A DNA stretch of 64,000 nucleotides from Candidatus Latescibacterota bacterium (GTDB lineage: Bacteria; Latescibacterota; UBA2968; UBA8231): contig JAJEFJ010000014.1 in assembly GCA_022820485.1 (NCBI GenBank), positions 98,630 to 162,629 on the forward strand, in the 5' to 3' direction. Shown in pieces: positions 1 to 8,464 of the stretch (its first letter is position 1; each line of letters starts with the position of its first letter). The notes beneath the pieces were generated by a model. The model saw only the letters and a program-made list of their open reading frames with translations, was not told where the DNA came from and did not search any database. The position numbers were made by a program, and so were the translations under genes.

Positions 1-573
1 ATTGGCCAGCGCTAACCCCGTCGCCTCCACGCAGGAAATCAACGCTGGCAATATCATGGGCAAGAGCAAAAGGGGCAGCATCAACTCGCGCAAGCGCATG
101 TTGTTCGACAATGCCGCAAACAGCGTGCCCGCCGACGCCATACAAGCTGATCCCAAGACGAAGATAGCCAGCAGGGGAAGCAAGAAAAAGCCTAGAGACA
201 GGTTAAAAAAGAGCGCAAAAAAGGGCAAACTCAGAAGTTCGATTGCCAAAAGAAAAACAAAATTACCCAGCATCTTGCCTAGGTAGATGGCTCCGCGGTC
301 CCCCGGCGCTAACAGCAGCGCGTCGAGCGCATCGTTGTCGCGTTCATCAGTAAAAGAGCGACTCAGACTCAGCAGGCTGGCGAAGACATAGGACGACCAC
401 AAGGTCCCAGGCCCAATCTCGCGTAGAGCGGCCCCACCTAAATCGAAGGAAAAGTTGAATACCAGCAACATCAATAGTATAAAGAACACCATCGGGCTGA
501 GACGCGCCTTCGTGCGCCACTCGGCCTTCAGATCCTTGCGCAGTATCGCCAGCGCACGCCCGAAAAAGCTCAT
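1..573 (-). CDS. ccmB: Heme exporter protein CcmB (3' end cut by window edge)
   Basis: CcmB is the membrane subunit of the CcmAB ABC complex that helps release heme-loaded CcmE during System I cytochrome c maturation. I translated this frame from the minus strand. It begins MSFFGRALAILRKDLKAEWR, has the RKDL/E-R start usual for CcmB, a DERDNDALDALLLAP segment typical of the family, and several hydrophobic membrane segments. 191 codons are visible and the frame is open to base 1, against a usual length near 220, so only a short C-terminus is missing. Its ATG overlaps the ccmA stop codon in an ATGA, so translation is probably coupled. ccmC would be expected next, outside the window. Confidence 0.9.
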   Translation of the reverse strand, partial: MSFFGRALAILRKDLKAEWRTKARLSPMVFFILLMLLVFNFSFDLGGAALREIGPGTLWSSYVFASLLSLSRSFTDERDNDALDALLLAPGDRGAIYLGKMLGNFVFLLAIELLSLPFFALFFNLSLGFFLLPLLAIFVLGSACMASAGTLFAALSNNMRLRELMLPLLLLPMILPALISCVEATGLALAN

Positions 574-1286
574 GAGTTGGCGTCGAGATAAGGCGCGCAG
601 AGTGTGCCCAGTTGGTTAGAATTTTCCGTCAGGACTTGATCCAAGCGCCATTGACCACGCTCAATCACCAGCAGGCGATCTACTAAGCCCTCGGCCTCGT
701 CGAGGCGATGCGTTACCAAGATGCAGGTGCGCCCTTCTTGACGAAAGCGACACAGGAGGCGGTGCAGTGCAACACTGGCACTTGCGTCGAGGCCGGTAAA
801 CGGCTCGTCAAGCAAGAGAATAGAAGGGCTATGCAGGATGGCACGGGCAATAGCCAGACGCTGCTTCATACCGCGGGAGAACGAACCCACGCGCTGGTCG
901 AGCCGCTCGTCCAGACCAACAGCCGCTAAGGCCGCAGCGAGCCGTTCGTCTGGATTGTCCAAGCCATAGAGTTGGGCGAAGAAACGCAAGTTCTCTCTCG
1001 CCGTCAGTTCGTCGTAGAGCAAGGTCTGATGCGATAGCAGGCCGATCTCCGCCCGCGCCTCGGGAAAGCGTTGGGGATCGCGACCGTTGATTTTCACGCT
1101 CCCCGCCGAAGGTCGGCAGAGTCCGGCCACTAGCCGCAATAGGGTACTCTTGCCCGCGCCATTGGCACCAACGAGCAGCACCGCTTGCCCGTGTGGGATG
1201 ACCAGATCGATGGGACGCAAGGCTGTGTGGGTGCCGAAGCGTTTAGCAGCGCCCGCTAGGACGATGGCGTCGTCTCCACTCATCAC
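570..1286 (-). CDS. ccmA: Heme exporter ATP-binding protein CcmA
   Basis: ATPase subunit of the CcmAB transporter acting at the inner membrane. All ABC motifs are visible in 238 residues: Walker A GANGAGKST (about 40-48), Q-loop Q87, a signature FSRGMKQR (136-143) of the CcmA type rather than LSGGQ, Walker B ILLLDE (156-161) and the switch histidine H193. Length fits CcmA (about 200-240). It sits between an accessory gene and ccmB with 4-base ATGA overlaps on both sides, so the three are almost certainly co-translated. Assignment to CcmA rather than a generic ABC ATPase rests on the ccm neighbours and the signature variant. Confidence 0.93.
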   Translation of the reverse strand: MMSGDDAIVLAGAAKRFGTHTALRPIDLVIPHGQAVLLVGANGAGKSTLLRLVAGLCRPSAGSVKINGRDPQRFPEARAEIGLLSHQTLLYDELTARENLRFFAQLYGLDNPDERLAAALAAVGLDERLDQRVGSFSRGMKQRLAIARAILHSPSILLLDEPFTGLDASASVALHRLLCRFRQEGRTCILVTHRLDEAEGLVDRLLVIERGQWRLDQVLTENSNQLGTLCAPYLDANS

Positions 1287-2356
1287 ACGTCAAGCGCTTG
1301 AGTCAGGGCAACCGCTTCGCGCATCAGATGCTCCCGCTGGTCCATGTAATGCGGATCTGCGGGCTGGTCGGCAAAAGAGTCGTCGAGCCGAGCGAGTTTC
1401 TCAATGAGATGCTGCCGCCGTTTTAGCGCGTGTGCGCGATCGGTGCTTGGGTGTTGGCGGCTCAATGCCAGCGCGACACCACCGGTGAGGAATGCGCCAG
1501 CCAATGCGACCCATTTGAGCGACCAACGCAGCGAGGGGGCGAAAGGTAAGGGAATCGCCACCTGCTGACTTGGCTGTAGGTTTTCCATGGCCACTTTCCG
1601 ATACTGGCGTCCGTGCTGTTCGACGATACCTAGATCGATAAAAGGCGGTTTGATCTCTGTGGAAGGTGGGTCGAGAAAAACCTCCAAGCGGTCGGTCGGA
1701 TATATCACCTGATGCACATAGGGGCTGGTGAAGTTGCTCGCGTCGAGATTAAAAGAAAAACTCCGTTGCGAGCGGCCTGGAGGCAGGGGCTGGTTGTCGA
1801 AGAAACGACCTTCTCCGGCTTGGTGAAGCAGCCCCGAGTGACTTTGGAGGTTGAAGATGCCCGTTGGCAAGACAAGTTCAGTCACTTGCCGCTCGCGTCC
1901 GTCACCACGGCCTGCGTACGTGCGCTCGCGGGTGTTGTGAATTTGCAGGAGCTGGATGCACTCAATCGCGTTTCCGCGCAGTGCGAAAAAGAGGTGATGA
2001 GTACCGATGCGGATTCCGGAGGGGTCATCGGTTTTTTCGTACACTTCGAGGATGACCTGTTGTTGTGCACCGGCCTCAAGAGTCGAAGAAAAGTAGGGGA
2101 TATCGTCGTAGAAGGCCGCTAACCCGAAGTGGAGTCCGCTCTGTAGAAAAGGGCCAGCAAAAGAAAAGCGCCCCTCGGCGTCGGTCTCCTTGCGCAGCAT
2201 CTCGAGAATCTCTCCATCTTGGCGGACGTAGAAGGCCACGGGAATGCCCGGAATTCGCGCTTGAGTGAAAGGATTGAGCACATAACCGTTGATCGCCGCG
2301 CCCCACAGGTCGGAAGCGCAAAGGACGATTGCAACACAAAGCGAGCGCAGGACCAT
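1283..2356 (-). CDS. Exported, C-terminally membrane-anchored protein of the ccm operon (unknown function)
   Basis: 357 residues, no gene name recognised. Residues 1-19 look like a signal peptide. The next part (INGYVLNPFTQARIPGIPVAFY) resembles a carboxypeptidase-regulatory-like / transthyretin-type beta-sandwich. One hydrophobic segment lies at about 279-299, followed by a charged 58-residue cytoplasmic tail with helical character. The likely layout is a large periplasmic region held by a single C-terminal membrane helix. It starts 3 bases after the zinc-ribbon gene and overlaps ccmA by 4 bases, which argues for a role in heme delivery or cytochrome c assembly. That role is inferred from position only. 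Confidence 0.72.
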   Translation of the reverse strand: MVLRSLCVAIVLCASDLWGAAINGYVLNPFTQARIPGIPVAFYVRQDGEILEMLRKETDAEGRFSFAGPFLQSGLHFGLAAFYDDIPYFSSTLEAGAQQQVILEVYEKTDDPSGIRIGTHHLFFALRGNAIECIQLLQIHNTRERTYAGRGDGRERQVTELVLPTGIFNLQSHSGLLHQAGEGRFFDNQPLPPGRSQRSFSFNLDASNFTSPYVHQVIYPTDRLEVFLDPPSTEIKPPFIDLGIVEQHGRQYRKVAMENLQPSQQVAIPLPFAPSLRWSLKWVALAGAFLTGGVALALSRQHPSTDRAHALKRRQHLIEKLARLDDSFADQPADPHYMDQREHLMREAVALTQALDV

Positions 2357-2359
2357 GGC

Positions 2360-2797
2360 TCAGCCAGATTCCACTAGGGAGGCCCCGCATTGCGGACAGA
2401 ACCGATCGCCCTCGCGCCGCAAGGCCCCGCAGCCGTGGCAACGAGGAACGGCGGTCTTTTGGCGCAAGGCCGCGACCTCCTCTTCTATGCGTCGTTCGAA
2501 TTGCTCGCTGCTCGCGCCGTTGAGCCGATCCAACTCGCCGATAACCGCCAGCGTCTCGGCCTCCAACTCGGCGAAGAGGCGCTGAAAATCCTCTGCGGAC
2601 ACTTTCCCGAGCTCGCGGTCAAGTTCCAACTCGACGATTTCGCCCAAGAGCTGCTCCTTACGCTCGAAAAGCTGTCGCGTCGGCCTTGTCATCGCACCCG
2701 TCTGCCCGGTCGCTAGGAGGGGATGTGCCAGATAGAGCAATAGCCCCAACAGCAGCGCGATAGAACATATTATGGGTAAGAGTTCTGTCGCGTTCAT
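2360..2797 (-). CDS. CcmI-like N-terminal helix fused to a zinc ribbon
   Basis: 145 residues in three parts. A hydrophobic N-terminal helix (about 5-28) is followed by a charged segment with ELELDRELGKVSAEDFQRL, which matches the pattern of the membrane-proximal part of CcmI (E-L-E-x-D-x-x-x-G-x-L-S-x-E-E-Y). A zinc ribbon ends the protein, with cysteines C120, C123, C134 and C137. CcmI is the apocytochrome chaperone of System I and normally carries a TPR domain instead of a zinc ribbon. The gene lies between ccmF-ccmH and the accessory gene. A reduced CcmI is my inference. A generic zinc-ribbon membrane protein is the alternative. Confidence 0.7.
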   Translation of the reverse strand: MNATELLPIICSIALLLGLLLYLAHPLLATGQTGAMTRPTRQLFERKEQLLGEIVELELDRELGKVSAEDFQRLFAELEAETLAVIGELDRLNGASSEQFERRIEEEVAALRQKTAVPRCHGCGALRREGDRFCPQCGASLVESG

Positions 2798-2837
2798 TTA
2801 TATAAGGTTCTCACAGGCCCGCGTCGGGTTGGCCGAA

Positions 2838-5294
2838 CTAGCCATCGTCGTAGTGATCCAACTCGCGTCTCAAGCGATCCGCGTCTTGGCTGCGGTTGGT
2901 CGGCTGGGGCTTGGATTGCAGAGGTGCCTGGCCTTGGTCCTTCCAGCGAACTAGCAGGGTGCGTATTAGGGCAACGCCAAACAAAAGAGCCAAAAAGGGT
3001 GCCACCCAAGCGAGCAAGTTAAAGCCCTCGTGCGGCGGAGTGGCTAAGACCATTGGGCCAAAACGCGCTACATAGCCGTCGATGATCTGCTGTCGAGTCT
3101 GGCCTTGGTCTAAGGCTGAGCCAATCGTCTCGCGTTCGGGGACCGCGAAGTCCGTACAAAGACAAGTGGCTAAGGATTCCCGAGGGCAATTGCCGCAGAG
3201 ACAGACCAATTCCACAGCCACAGCCTTAACTTCCGCCGTTGTCGCTGCCCCTACTGGCGAGAATCCCAGTGCCAACGCAGCGAACACGGGCACGTACATA
3301 CGAGGTCTCCGTGCGACGACAGAATCCATTGCGGTCTCGCGATCGATCCGCGCTAGCCGCCGATCTCGCGGCGTGGGCCACATCGCCCACAGTGCGCCGA
3401 GCACTAAGACGACCGCACCGAGCCACACGAAGTTGATTAGTGGGTTGATATAGATTTGGAATTTGGCGCTCTGGTCTTCGGCAGCCCCCACCAGAATTAC
3501 ATAGAAGTCCTCGCGCCACGTCGAGTAAATGGAGACTTCAGTAGTACCTTGGTCAAAAGCCGGATAGTAGCGTCGCTCCGGCAGCAGCGTGCCGAGGAAT
3601 TGATCGCCGCGGTGCAGGGCCAAGGCCGCGGCGGTAGTGCTGTGATTGGCGTTTTCGGCGAAGGCCAAAGACGCGAAGGTCATCCGGTATTCGCCGACTT
3701 GACCCGAAGCCCCTTGGTCAAGGACGACTTCGGCTTCTTGGGTAAAGGCTTTGCCGGTAAAGCCAGCAAAGAGCAATACCAGCCCAAGGTGGGTCAAATA
3801 CCCGCCGTAACGCCGTCGGTTCTTGGTGCAGAGGCGATACAACGCCACTGAATAGGGTTCGTTCGTACTGTGCATTCGCGCCCGCGCTCCGGCGTGGAAC
3901 TCGGAAGTGAGCGCGACGAGAACGAAGACGCACAGCGCGAATGACAGCACGACATAGGGGTCGCGCAGGCCCAAGAGAAAGAAGACCCCGCACGAAAGAA
4001 CGCCCGCGGTCGCCGGGCGGATGAAATTCTTGCGCAGGCTTTCGCTGGAAGTGCGACGCCAGGCAAAGAGCGGACCAGCACCTGTCAACAACAGAAGCAC
4101 TAGGCCGATGGGAATCGTGACTTGGTTAAAAAAAGGAGGCCCAACCGTGATTTGCTCGTCGGTCAGTGCCTCGGAAACCAGCGGGAATACCGTGCCCCAG
4201 AACACGGCGAAGAGCATTCCCAAGAGAACCCAGTTGTTGAGCAAGAAAGCCGTCTCGCGCGAGGCAAAAGATTCCAAGCGGTTTTCGGCCTTGAGCAAGG
4301 GTAGCCGCAGCCACAAAAGCCCAAAAGAAAAAACCAGCGTCAGGACGAGAAACGTGCCAAAAAAAGGGCCGATGTTGGATTGGGCAAAGGCGTGAACCGA
4401 GGAGATGATGCCACTGCGGGTCATAAAGGTGCCGAACAGGCACAGCGCGTACGTGAGGATCGCCAGTGCCACATTCCACACCTTGAGCATGCCCTTGCGC
4501 TCTTGAATCATAATCGAGTGCAGAAAAGCGGTGGCGATCAGCCAGGGCATCAGCGAGGAGTTCTCCACCGGATCCCACGCCCAATAACCACCCCACCCCA
4601 GTTCGACATAGGCCCATTTGCCGCCTAGCAGGAGGCCGAAGCCGAGAAAGGTCCAGGGGATGAGCATCCAGCGGCGCGCCGCACGGAGCCAAGTAGCGTC
4701 TAATTTGCCAGTCAAGAGCGCGGCGATGGCAAAGGCAAAGGGCACGACCATGCCCACCATACCCAAGTAAAGCATCGGTGGATGAATGGCCATAACGGGG
4801 TGTTGTAGAATCGGGTTGAGTCCGCGCCCGTCCTCTGGCGTGAAAGGCAGGCGCTGGAACGGGTCTGCGGCAAAAAGATGCACAATGCAAAAGAAGAAGC
4901 TGGTAAGGGACAGGGTCGCTATCGCGTAGGGCATCAATTCGCGATAGCGCTGGCGGTAAAGTGCCGCCAAGCCCGCCGAGTAGAGAGATAGGATCCAGCC
5001 CCAAAACAACAGCGATCCGTTCTGCCCGCCCCACAGCGCCGTTATCAAATAGAACAAAGGCATGGCGCGGTTGCTGTTTTCGGCCACGTACTCGACTTGG
5101 AAGTCGTGGGAGAGGAGCGCGTGCCACAGCGCGAGAATTGCCAGCGTCAGCAGGCCACAGGTCGCCAAGACCCCGTTTTCGCCCGAGCGCACCAGACCCA
5201 AGTGGCCACGCCTCGCCCCGAGGGCCGACGCCAGAGCACCATAGCCGGAGGCTAGGAGTGCTAAGCTCAAGGCAAAGTAGCCGATATCAACCAT
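2838..5294 (-). CDS. ccmF: CcmF-CcmH fusion: cytochrome c heme lyase with thioreductase-like domain
   Basis: 818 residues. Residues 1 to about 660 are CcmF, a polytopic membrane protein that attaches heme to apocytochrome c. The tryptophan-rich heme-handling motif WGGYWAWDP is at 234-242, the flanking HPVMAIHPP histidines are near 166-173, and WGTVFPLVSE follows later. After a membrane segment (about 645-680) comes a CcmH-like domain with cysteines 698, 700, 703, 711 and 713. The CLCGNC segment stands where CcmH has its LRCxxCQ thioredox motif. It is followed by a YVARFGPMVLATPP segment typical of CcmH and a C-terminal membrane helix (about 760-782). CcmF alone is usually about 650 residues, so this is a natural fusion. 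Confidence 0.92.
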   Translation of the reverse strand: MVDIGYFALSLALLASGYGALASALGARRGHLGLVRSGENGVLATCGLLTLAILALWHALLSHDFQVEYVAENSNRAMPLFYLITALWGGQNGSLLFWGWILSLYSAGLAALYRQRYRELMPYAIATLSLTSFFFCIVHLFAADPFQRLPFTPEDGRGLNPILQHPVMAIHPPMLYLGMVGMVVPFAFAIAALLTGKLDATWLRAARRWMLIPWTFLGFGLLLGGKWAYVELGWGGYWAWDPVENSSLMPWLIATAFLHSIMIQERKGMLKVWNVALAILTYALCLFGTFMTRSGIISSVHAFAQSNIGPFFGTFLVLTLVFSFGLLWLRLPLLKAENRLESFASRETAFLLNNWVLLGMLFAVFWGTVFPLVSEALTDEQITVGPPFFNQVTIPIGLVLLLLTGAGPLFAWRRTSSESLRKNFIRPATAGVLSCGVFFLLGLRDPYVVLSFALCVFVLVALTSEFHAGARARMHSTNEPYSVALYRLCTKNRRRYGGYLTHLGLVLLFAGFTGKAFTQEAEVVLDQGASGQVGEYRMTFASLAFAENANHSTTAAALALHRGDQFLGTLLPERRYYPAFDQGTTEVSIYSTWREDFYVILVGAAEDQSAKFQIYINPLINFVWLGAVVLVLGALWAMWPTPRDRRLARIDRETAMDSVVARRPRMYVPVFAALALGFSPVGAATTAEVKAVAVELVCLCGNCPRESLATCLCTDFAVPERETIGSALDQGQTRQQIIDGYVARFGPMVLATPPHEGFNLLAWVAPFLALLFGVALIRTLLVRWKDQGQAPLQSKPQPTNRSQDADRLRRELDHYDDG

Positions 5295-5326
5295 AAAGAG
5301 TCGGGAAAAGCCAAAAGGTGTGCGGG

Positions 5327-5761
5327 CTAGCCGTTCGGGCTATTCATCGCCTGCACGTGGCCTTCATAGCTTTGTCCCTCGTATTTGGAGGGGCATTTGG
5401 CAAAGACGATCTCAGCGGCAAAGACTTGGTCGGCTGCATCGTATTCGCCTTCGAGAACTACCAGTGCTTCGTCTTTGAAGGTATCGGGCAGCACGGCGTG
5501 GCCGATGTAGCGCACCCGCAGGGTATGTTCCCCGTCAGTAATCATAAATTCAGGGCGCGAGCGATACCGGTCCCATTCAATCGAACCGGGCACCACGGTG
5601 CTGCCGCCTAGTTGGATGCGCTGACCCTCGTCCAGAGTTCCGTCCATCAGGGTTTGCAGCGTCATGTGAGTCGCCGTTGACTGTTGAACGCCAGCGACAA
5701 AAAGGTAGATTAGACCCGCAGCAATGACTAGGGAGCCGAGGGTGAATTTGTGCCGTCTCAT
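5327..5761 (-). CDS. ccmE: Heme chaperone CcmE, cysteine (CxxxY) type
   Basis: CcmE holds heme covalently on the periplasmic side and passes it to CcmF. From the chosen start the protein is 144 residues: a short basic N-terminus, one membrane anchor (about 9-25), then the OB-fold with LGGSTVVPGSIEW and EGEY segments typical of CcmE. The heme-binding position reads C123-P-S-K-Y127, the CxxxY form known from archaea and some sulfate reducers, instead of the common HxxxY. The frame is open to 5827, but the ATG at 5761 gives a normal CcmE start, and the longer version would run through the hairpin at 5789-5816. Between pepP and ccmF in one operon. Confidence 0.87.
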   Translation of the reverse strand: MRRHKFTLGSLVIAAGLIYLFVAGVQQSTATHMTLQTLMDGTLDEGQRIQLGGSTVVPGSIEWDRYRSRPEFMITDGEHTLRVRYIGHAVLPDTFKDEALVVLEGEYDAADQVFAAEIVFAKCPSKYEGQSYEGHVQAMNSPNG

Positions 5762-5788
5762 AGAAATAAATCTGCTCAATTTCCCCTT

Positions 5789-5816
5789 TTTGTCAACGAG
5801 TACACCCGTTGACAAA
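5789..5816. other. 10-bp perfect inverted repeat ahead of ccmE
   Basis: TTTGTCAACG and CGTTGACAAA are perfect reverse complements separated by 8 bases. The hairpin lies between the end of the M24 peptidase gene and the preferred ccmE start. Neither strand shows a T-run after the stem, so it does not look like an intrinsic terminator. A dimer-binding operator or a processing/stability hairpin in the long operon transcript is possible. The repeat is seen; its role is not. Confidence 0.55.
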
Positions 5817-5827
5817 GAGGGCCGCAT

Positions 5828-6967
5828 TCACACTTCGAGTACCTTGGGCAGGCTGCATAAGTTTTCGCAGCCGCCTGCACAAACGACGACTGTATCTTCG
5901 ATCCGCACGCCCCCCAAGCCTCGGTAGTAGAGCCCTGGTTCCATCGTCACGACATGGCCGGACTCAAGCACGTCGCCGCGCGGGCCGATCCTCGGCCCCT
6001 CGTGAATCTCCAGCCCTAGCCCGTGTCCCGTGCCATGGAAGTAGCCCTGCATATAGCCGTTTTTCTCTCCCGTCTCGTAGCCGGCGTCGTCGAAAAATCG
6101 TTGGATTGACTCGTGAATAAGGTGGCCTTCGGCACCCGGACGGATGTGGTCTAAGCCCAATTGTTGAGCCGCCAGCACGGTTTCGTACAGGTGCTGCAGC
6201 GGCTTGGAGGCCGGTCCCTTACAGACGGTTCGCGTCATATCTCCGTAGTAGCCGCTCGCCTCATCGCGCGGAAAGATGTCGATGATGATGGTCTCGCCGG
6301 CGCACAAAGGCCCGAAGCCCACTTGGTGTGGGTCGCAGCCTTGGTCGCCGCCGGCGATGATGGTATGTTCGCCAATGCTGTCGCAATCCATGAGCGTCTG
6401 ATGCACCATGCGCCGCAATCGATCGGAAGTGAGTACATCGCCGTTGAGGAAGAGTACGCCGTCGCGCACATCGGCTGCGCACAGCCCTTCAATCGCCGTT
6501 TCCATGCCCGCCTCGGTGGCCCGCATTGCCCGGCGCACATTCTCGATCTCTGTGGCGTCTTTGATGTTGCGCTGGGGAAAAAGCGGCTCGGTCGCAATGG
6601 CTAGTTCGATGCCTTCCCCCCGCAGAAAATCGGCTGTACCAAGGGGAAAATCAGCGGGCACTTGTAGCTTCGCCAAGCCGAGGTCGCGCAAAAGTTCCAA
6701 CAACACGGCTTTGCTGTTGGGCCGCTCCTGGCCTCTTTCCTTGGCCTGTTTCTCGTACTGGGCATAAGGCAATACCCGGTTGACGCAGGCTTGCTCGCGC
6801 GCCCGGTCGATTTCGAGGTTGTTGGCCAGCATGAGTTTTTCGCTGGGAGTCCACAAAAAGACGAAGGAGCCGGGAGCGCGAAAGCGGGTGGCGTAGAACA
6901 GATTGGCACAGCGTTCGCTGCTGCCGATCATCAGCAGGGCATCGGCACCGTTTAGGTCGGGCGTCAT
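5828..6967 (-). CDS. M24 family metallopeptidase (Xaa-Pro aminopeptidase / prolidase-like)
   Basis: 379 residues with the two-domain layout of creatinase/aminopeptidase P enzymes: an N-terminal alpha/beta domain, then the pita-bread catalytic domain. The five dinuclear metal ligands are visible: D230 in IDIFPRD, D243 in YYGDMTR, H315 in GTGHGLGLEIHE, E343 in TMEPGLY and E357 in RIEDT. It should cleave Xaa-Pro bonds of peptides in the cytoplasm; no signal peptide is seen. It starts 3 bases after the HtrA gene and runs up to the ccmE leader, so it is part of the same transcript. Whether it is PepP- or PepQ-like cannot be decided from sequence alone. Confidence 0.9.
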   Translation of the reverse strand: MTPDLNGADALLMIGSSERCANLFYATRFRAPGSFVFLWTPSEKLMLANNLEIDRAREQACVNRVLPYAQYEKQAKERGQERPNSKAVLLELLRDLGLAKLQVPADFPLGTADFLRGEGIELAIATEPLFPQRNIKDATEIENVRRAMRATEAGMETAIEGLCAADVRDGVLFLNGDVLTSDRLRRMVHQTLMDCDSIGEHTIIAGGDQGCDPHQVGFGPLCAGETIIIDIFPRDEASGYYGDMTRTVCKGPASKPLQHLYETVLAAQQLGLDHIRPGAEGHLIHESIQRFFDDAGYETGEKNGYMQGYFHGTGHGLGLEIHEGPRIGPRGDVLESGHVVTMEPGLYYRGLGGVRIEDTVVVCAGGCENLCSLPKVLEV

Positions 6968-6970
6968 GGT

Positions 6971-8464
6971 TTACTCCGGAATCCTCAGTGCCCGAACCTC
7001 AATTCCGGTATCGGGCCGCCAAAACCAGAAGAACGCAGACTGCCCCTCCTCCAGTTCGGAAACAAAGCGCACAAATTGCTCCAACGAAGTAACGCGTTCT
7101 TGATCCACCTCGGTAATCACATCGCGCGCTTGAATCCCTTTATCCGCAGCCAGCCCCTCCGGATCTACTTCAACTACCACCACCGGCTCCTCGCCTTGTG
7201 CAAAACCCAGTTCAGCCGCCAACTCGCCGATAAAGCCCAACTCGGCGGCCAACTCGGCGGGCAAGGTTTCAACTGAAATCCCCAGCTTTGCTAGCCGATG
7301 ATGTCCTTGGGAAAGGAGCCGGTCCTCTTCGCGCTCGCCGAGCACCACGGCGATGTGGTGGATTTGATTCTGGCGCATGATTTGCAGGCTGACCGTTTCG
7401 CTTGGGTCGCGGCCGTAGATCAGCGTCTGTAGGTGGTTGAAGTGATTGACCTCGATGCCGTCGAGCGACAGGACGACGTCCCCGTCAAGCAAACCACCGC
7501 GTGCGGCCGGGCTGTTGGGCTGCACAGCTCTGAGATAAACGCCTCGTGGCCGTTCCATGTCGAGGCCACGCTCGCGGATTAGCTCTGGGGTCATCTCAGA
7601 TTCCATGGCCACGCCCAAGTAGCCGCGCACGATCCGTCCGTGGACCAGCAGATCATCTACCACCTCGCGGGCCAAGTTGATCGGCACGGCTAGCCCATAG
7701 CCGATGTAGTAACCCGTGCGTGTTGAAATGGCTGTGTTAATACCTACGACTCGGCCCTGTAGGTCGAGCAGAGGACCGCCGGAGTTGCCGGGGTTAATCA
7801 CGGCATTGGTCTGGATGAAACTCTCGATGGCGTAGCGATTTTCTTCGTCACTTCTGGGGTTGAAAATGCCTGCTTGGCGCCCTAGGGCACTGACGATGCC
7901 ATGCGTCAGCGTGGACCCCATGCCCAAGGGATGGCCAATGGCCAGCACCCAATCGCCGATTTGCAAGCGGTCTGAGTCGGCCAACTGCACCGTAGGCAGC
8001 CCTTGCGCCTCAACCTTGAGCAGGGCGATGTCAATCAGCGAATCAAAGCCGATGACCTTAGCCCGATAAGTGCGGCGGTCCGAGAGGGTGACTTGGATGG
8101 AGTCGGCCTCGGCGACGACATGGTAATTGCTCAGAATGTAGCCATCGGCGCTGACGATAGTGCCGGAGCCTATGCCGCGAAAGTCTTCGGGAATTTCCGG
8201 GTGGAAGGGGGGCAAGGTGCGCTTTTGCCGCGACCGGGCTGTCGCCGCGATTAAAACCACGGCTGGCTTCGCTTGTTCGTAGGCGTGGCGGAAAGCCCTG
8301 CTGAGAGCCGCGATCGGCAGGGTGCTCTCCTCCGGCATTTGCGCTCCAGCCGGGCGCGCACCCGCGAGCAACGCGGCAATAAGCGCGCTGCCCACCCACG
8401 GGCGACATATACTGAATAGGGTGGAGGGGGTGTCGCGCCTGACGACGCGGTGAAGGCGCATCAT
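6971..8464 (-). CDS. HtrA/DegP-family periplasmic serine protease
   Basis: 497 residues with an N-terminal signal peptide (hydrophobic 25-42, ending near PAGAQ). The trypsin-like domain has the full triad: H115 in SNYHVV, D145 in SLIDIALLK and S228 in NPGNSGGPLL. Two C-terminal PDZ regions follow (roughly 285-370 and 395-490), giving the DegP/DegQ layout. The linker carries a duplicated GELAAELGF-type stretch. It should degrade or refold misfolded envelope proteins. Its start overlaps the sigma54 activator stop by 4 bases. Placement upstream of ccm genes fits quality control of exported proteins. Confidence 0.92.
   Translation of the reverse strand: MMRLHRVVRRDTPSTLFSICRPWVGSALIAALLAGARPAGAQMPEESTLPIAALSRAFRHAYEQAKPAVVLIAATARSRQKRTLPPFHPEIPEDFRGIGSGTIVSADGYILSNYHVVAEADSIQVTLSDRRTYRAKVIGFDSLIDIALLKVEAQGLPTVQLADSDRLQIGDWVLAIGHPLGMGSTLTHGIVSALGRQAGIFNPRSDEENRYAIESFIQTNAVINPGNSGGPLLDLQGRVVGINTAISTRTGYYIGYGLAVPINLAREVVDDLLVHGRIVRGYLGVAMESEMTPELIRERGLDMERPRGVYLRAVQPNSPAARGGLLDGDVVLSLDGIEVNHFNHLQTLIYGRDPSETVSLQIMRQNQIHHIAVVLGEREEDRLLSQGHHRLAKLGISVETLPAELAAELGFIGELAAELGFAQGEEPVVVVEVDPEGLAADKGIQARDVITEVDQERVTSLEQFVRFVSELEEGQSAFFWFWRPDTGIEVRALRIPE

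Noticed and set aside
2..286. Plus-strand open frame at the window start
   Set aside because: It lies antisense to the clear ccmB frame, and its Lys/Arg-rich sequence is what the reverse of membrane-protein codons gives.
4126..5127. 333-codon minus frame inside ccmF
   Set aside because: Arg/Pro-rich shadow of the ccmF frame without motifs; ccmF has all family signatures.
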